Shown here: positions 61,801 through 64,000 of the stretch, piece by piece | Numbering within the stretch: position 1 is the stretch's first letter | Layout: each line of letters starts with the position of its first letter | DNA from: Thalassotalea agarivorans | Lineage (GTDB): Bacteria > Pseudomonadota > Gammaproteobacteria > Enterobacterales > Alteromonadaceae | Direction of reading: 5' to 3' | Length of the DNA stretch: 64,000 nt | Assembly: GCF_030295955.1 (NCBI RefSeq) | Contig: NZ_AP027363.1 | Location: 1,984,001-2,048,000 of the forward strand | The notes under the pieces: generated by a model | Seen by the model: only the letters and a program-made list of their open reading frames with translations | The model's database searches: none | What the model was told of the DNA's origin: nothing | Translations under genes and position numbers: made by a program

Positions 61801-61959
61801 TACAAATTCCATCTAATGATTTAACATTTAGTTAATGAGAATGACGCTCTAGTCCAGAACCTACTCGACGATAACACGGCATAAAATTAATAATTAAAAC
61901 ATTAAGTTAACACCAAACTCTATGTGTAACAATATTTGTGCATCAATACTGCTTTATAG

Positions 61960-63387
61960 CTAAAACATTAGTTTATCGGTTAACAACGAACGCAAATGCG
62001 CTAGCTCTTTACTCGTTATATGATTGATTAAATTGTCGCGTTGAAGCTTATCTTGCTCAATACGATAGACCTCTTCCGCTAAAATTTCTTTACTATTTAC
62101 ATTGACCCAGCGGGTATACCGATATTGTTCGGTTCGAATGGAATACCCCATCTGCTTTACGGGCTTATTACTAGGCCAAGGTCTGGCAGTTTGAGATAAT
62201 GCCATTGCTTTATGAGTCGAGTTTGGCTGTTCTAACAGGTGATAAAAACTTGCGCCATCGACGTCTGCAGGTAATGCAATGCCTGACAGTTGCGCTAGCG
62301 TTGGATATAAATCGACATATTCTACAAGTGTCTTACTTATAGCTCTTTCTCTGCCTGGTACTTTAATTAACAATGGGACCTGAGTATCTAATTCGCGAAT
62401 TGTCGCTTTAGTCCAATGGTTGTTTTCCCCCAAGTGATATCCATGATCGGAAGCAAATACAATGATGGTATTTTCATATAAGTGATTATCTTTAAGTGCT
62501 TGTATGACGAGACCTAAATTTTCATCCATATAGCTAGTCGCTGCATAATAACCATGCCTCAGACGCTGTTGTTGCGCATGACTAAAAGGTTTACGTTTAG
62601 GGAGGTCAGTAAGTGTACGTAGCTCTTTATAATCAAACCAGTTAATGTCCGGGACATTGGTAGGTTTTGACAATGCCCCTAAAGCTTCTATTTCATTTCT
62701 GTCATATAGATCCCAGAACTGTTTTGGCGCATTGAACGGAGAATGGGGCTTCATAAAACCAAGCGCTAGAAAGAAGGGTTTATCATTGCCTTTTAATCGC
62801 TTTAGCGTTTGTACTGCATCTACTGTTATCTGGTCGTCAACATATGTGCGTTTTGACGATTGTCCTACTTCAGTTGCAACCCCTTTTTTCTTGCCATCCT
62901 CTAGGCTTTCAGGATTAACATAATCGTTAAAATGAGAGGCTTGATTTAAACGCGCTGGGACTGACCACGATATGCTATCAGTAATATTGGCATAGTTGTG
63001 AAAAACCTTACCAATAGACTCAGTATGATAGCCATTATTCTTAAAATGCTGAGGCATAGTTACGACATTAGGGGCGGTGTTTCTAAAATGGGAGTTTAGG
63101 CGCCAAACTTTGATGTTATCTGGGTATTTTCCAGTTAGCATCGAGGCCCGTGATGCATTGCAACTTGCAAATTGCACGTAGGCACGATCAAACCTCACAC
63201 TTTCATTTGCTAGTGCGTCTATATTGGGCGTTTTTGCTACTGCATCTCCATAAGCACCGATATTCATCCTTAGATCATCAGCAACGATAAGTAATACGTT
63301 GGCTTGCTGATTTTCTTTACCAAGTAATACGCTTGGATAAAAAAGCGTAATGGCTAACATAAAGAAAATTAAGCGATTCATCTTCAA
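61960..63387 (-). CDS. S1-family sulfatase 4, iduronate-2-sulfatase-like (secreted)
   Basis: 475 residues. Signal peptide about 1-23. LIVADDLRMNIGAYG metal block, formylglycine motif CNASRASMLTG (C76), SIGKVFHN, ALGFMKPHSPFNAPKQFWDLYD and ASDHGYHLGENNHWTK. These are typical of the iduronate-2-sulfatase-like S1 branch (often S1_7 in SulfAtlas terms, by recollection). It lies downstream of the partial sulfatase gene, separated by a hairpin-rich gap of 129 bp. It likely belongs to the same glycan pathway. Confidence 0.9.
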   Translation of the reverse strand: MKMNRLIFFMLAITLFYPSVLLGKENQQANVLLIVADDLRMNIGAYGDAVAKTPNIDALANESVRFDRAYVQFASCNASRASMLTGKYPDNIKVWRLNSHFRNTAPNVVTMPQHFKNNGYHTESIGKVFHNYANITDSISWSVPARLNQASHFNDYVNPESLEDGKKKGVATEVGQSSKRTYVDDQITVDAVQTLKRLKGNDKPFFLALGFMKPHSPFNAPKQFWDLYDRNEIEALGALSKPTNVPDINWFDYKELRTLTDLPKRKPFSHAQQQRLRHGYYAATSYMDENLGLVIQALKDNHLYENTIIVFASDHGYHLGENNHWTKATIRELDTQVPLLIKVPGRERAISKTLVEYVDLYPTLAQLSGIALPADVDGASFYHLLEQPNSTHKAMALSQTARPWPSNKPVKQMGYSIRTEQYRYTRWVNVNSKEILAEEVYRIEQDKLQRDNLINHITSKELAHLRSLLTDKLMF

Positions 63388-63436
63388 TGATATTCCTTTA
63401 AAGCCTTATCGATAAACGAATTATACTGGCCTTAAA

Positions 63437-63509
63437 TGTTGGGCAATCACAGCGAGGATATAGCTATAGCATCATAGAGTTCTATAACTATATCGAGTAA
63501 TGCCCAACA
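63437..63509. repeat. Nested hairpin between two sulfatase genes
   Basis: TGTTGGGCA/TGCCCAACA (63437-63445 and 63501-63509) form an outer 9-bp stem. Inside, GATATAGCTATAG and CTATAACTATATC pair over 13 bp with one mismatch. The outer stem is extended by GCCTT/AAGGC after a small bulge. There is no clear T run on the minus strand, so it may be a processing or stability element. Confidence 0.75.
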
Positions 63510-63516
63510 AGGCTTT

Positions 63517-64000
63517 TTAGTTCTGTTTATTTTTGTTTTTCTTCTTTTTTTCTTTCTTTTTGTCTTTTTTATTGCCGTCTTTTTTACCACTTTTCTTTAA
63601 ACGCGCTTTATCCGCGCCGTAGAGGCTCCAGTCGGCAATATACTCTTCAACAATGGGTGCTTCGTGGGCTGGCAACAAGGCCAGTAACTCTTGCTTTTTA
63701 CTTTGATACTTAGGATCGCCCGCTACGTTGTGCCATTCGTTGGGATCTTGTTGGTTGTGATAAAGCTCAATAAAACCATCAAAATAACGAATCAAACGCC
63801 AGCCTTTTGTCCGCACCGAATAATTGCCTCTGCCCCACGTAGAAATAGCTGGCTTTGCCATAGGCGCTTCAGGGTCATTTAGTTGCGGCAATAAGCTAAA
63901 ACCGTCTACATATTCTGGTGCTTGCAAGCCAGCATAGTCAGCTAGAGTGCGATATACATTGATCAAGGTTACCGCTTGATTAACGTTTTGCTGAGCTTGA
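63517..64000 (-). CDS. Sulfatase 5, C-terminal part (start beyond window)
   Basis: The frame is open from base 64000 and ends at the stop at 63517, giving 160 visible residues. QAVTLINVYRTLADYAGLQAPEYVDGFSLLPQL is the standard C-terminal region of S1 sulfatases (compare QAVSLIDVYPT in its neighbours), followed by SVRTKGWRLIRYFDGFIELYHNQQDPNEWHNVAGD. The last 26 residues are almost all Lys with Asn, Asp and Glu, a tail like that of the EF-hand protein at 40837. The catalytic cysteine is outside the window. Confidence 0.85.
   Translation of the reverse strand, partial: QAQQNVNQAVTLINVYRTLADYAGLQAPEYVDGFSLLPQLNDPEAPMAKPAISTWGRGNYSVRTKGWRLIRYFDGFIELYHNQQDPNEWHNVAGDPKYQSKKQELLALLPAHEAPIVEEYIADWSLYGADKARLKKSGKKDGNKKDKKKEKKKKNKNKQN

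Overview
The window looks like chromosome from a marine gammaproteobacterium of the order Alteromonadales, probably near Colwelliaceae (Thalassotalea or Colwellia-like). The grounds are the conserved housekeeping synteny, moderate-to-low GC, the imuA-imuB-dnaE2 mutagenesis cassette, sodium-coupled transporters and a large sulfatase/glycosidase operon. The genus is a guess. I saw no rRNA, CRISPR array, insertion sequence or prophage.

Layout. 1-4.7 kb: SOS mutagenesis cassette imuA-imuB-dnaE2 (minus strand, dnaE2 cut by the window edge) with a LexA box. 4.7-9.5 kb: an SGLT-type sodium/sugar symporter, divergent from a TRAP transporter dctPQM. 9.5-10.45 kb: tRNA-Ser(GGA) inside an unusual field of repeats, hairpins and truncated tRNA copies. 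10.45-17.5 kb: nadA, a tRNA-Lys array and cpoB-pal-tolBARQ-ybgC, the same order as in E. coli. 17.5-22 kb: a candidate small RNA, ruvB-ruvA, ruvC and aspS. 22-27 kb: cmoA-cmoB, an RstA/RstB-like two-component pair and xthA. 27-33.4 kb: mipA, an anion/sodium symporter, nagZ, a PsrA-like regulator, pgm and seqA. 33.5-38.7 kb: ybfF, a DUF2788 gene, ybfE, fldA, fur, a YegS-like lipid kinase and a DUF4153 membrane protein.

38.7-64 kb is an accessory polysaccharide-use region. A second SGLT-type symporter is divergent from a co-directional run of ten genes (40.8-60.1 kb). They encode an EF-hand protein, three sulfatases, an esterase/beta-helix fusion lipoprotein, a LacZ-type beta-galactosidase lipoprotein, a second GH2 enzyme, a Tat-exported DUF1501 protein, a DUF1800 lipoprotein with a CHRD domain, and a sialate-O-acetylesterase-like enzyme. 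Gaps are mostly under 15 bp, so it reads as one operon. It probably removes sulfate and acyl groups from a galactose-containing sulfated glycan outside the cytoplasm and cleaves it to sugars that the SGLT-type symporter imports. Three small unrecognised genes follow, then two more sulfatases on the minus strand, the last cut by the right edge. No TonB-dependent receptor, endo-acting depolymerase or sulfatase-maturing enzyme is visible.

The least ordinary signals are: (i) tRNA-Ser and tRNA-Lys loci that both carry a truncated 3' tRNA copy broken in the T-loop next to palindromic sequence, plus tandem 137-bp units ending in the first 18 nt of tRNA-Ser; (ii) the esterase/beta-helix fusion and the DUF1501/DUF1800 pair inside the sulfatase operon; (iii) a LexA box inside a 44-bp inverted repeat; and (iv) an orphan plus-strand terminator between ybgC and ruvB suggesting a small RNA.
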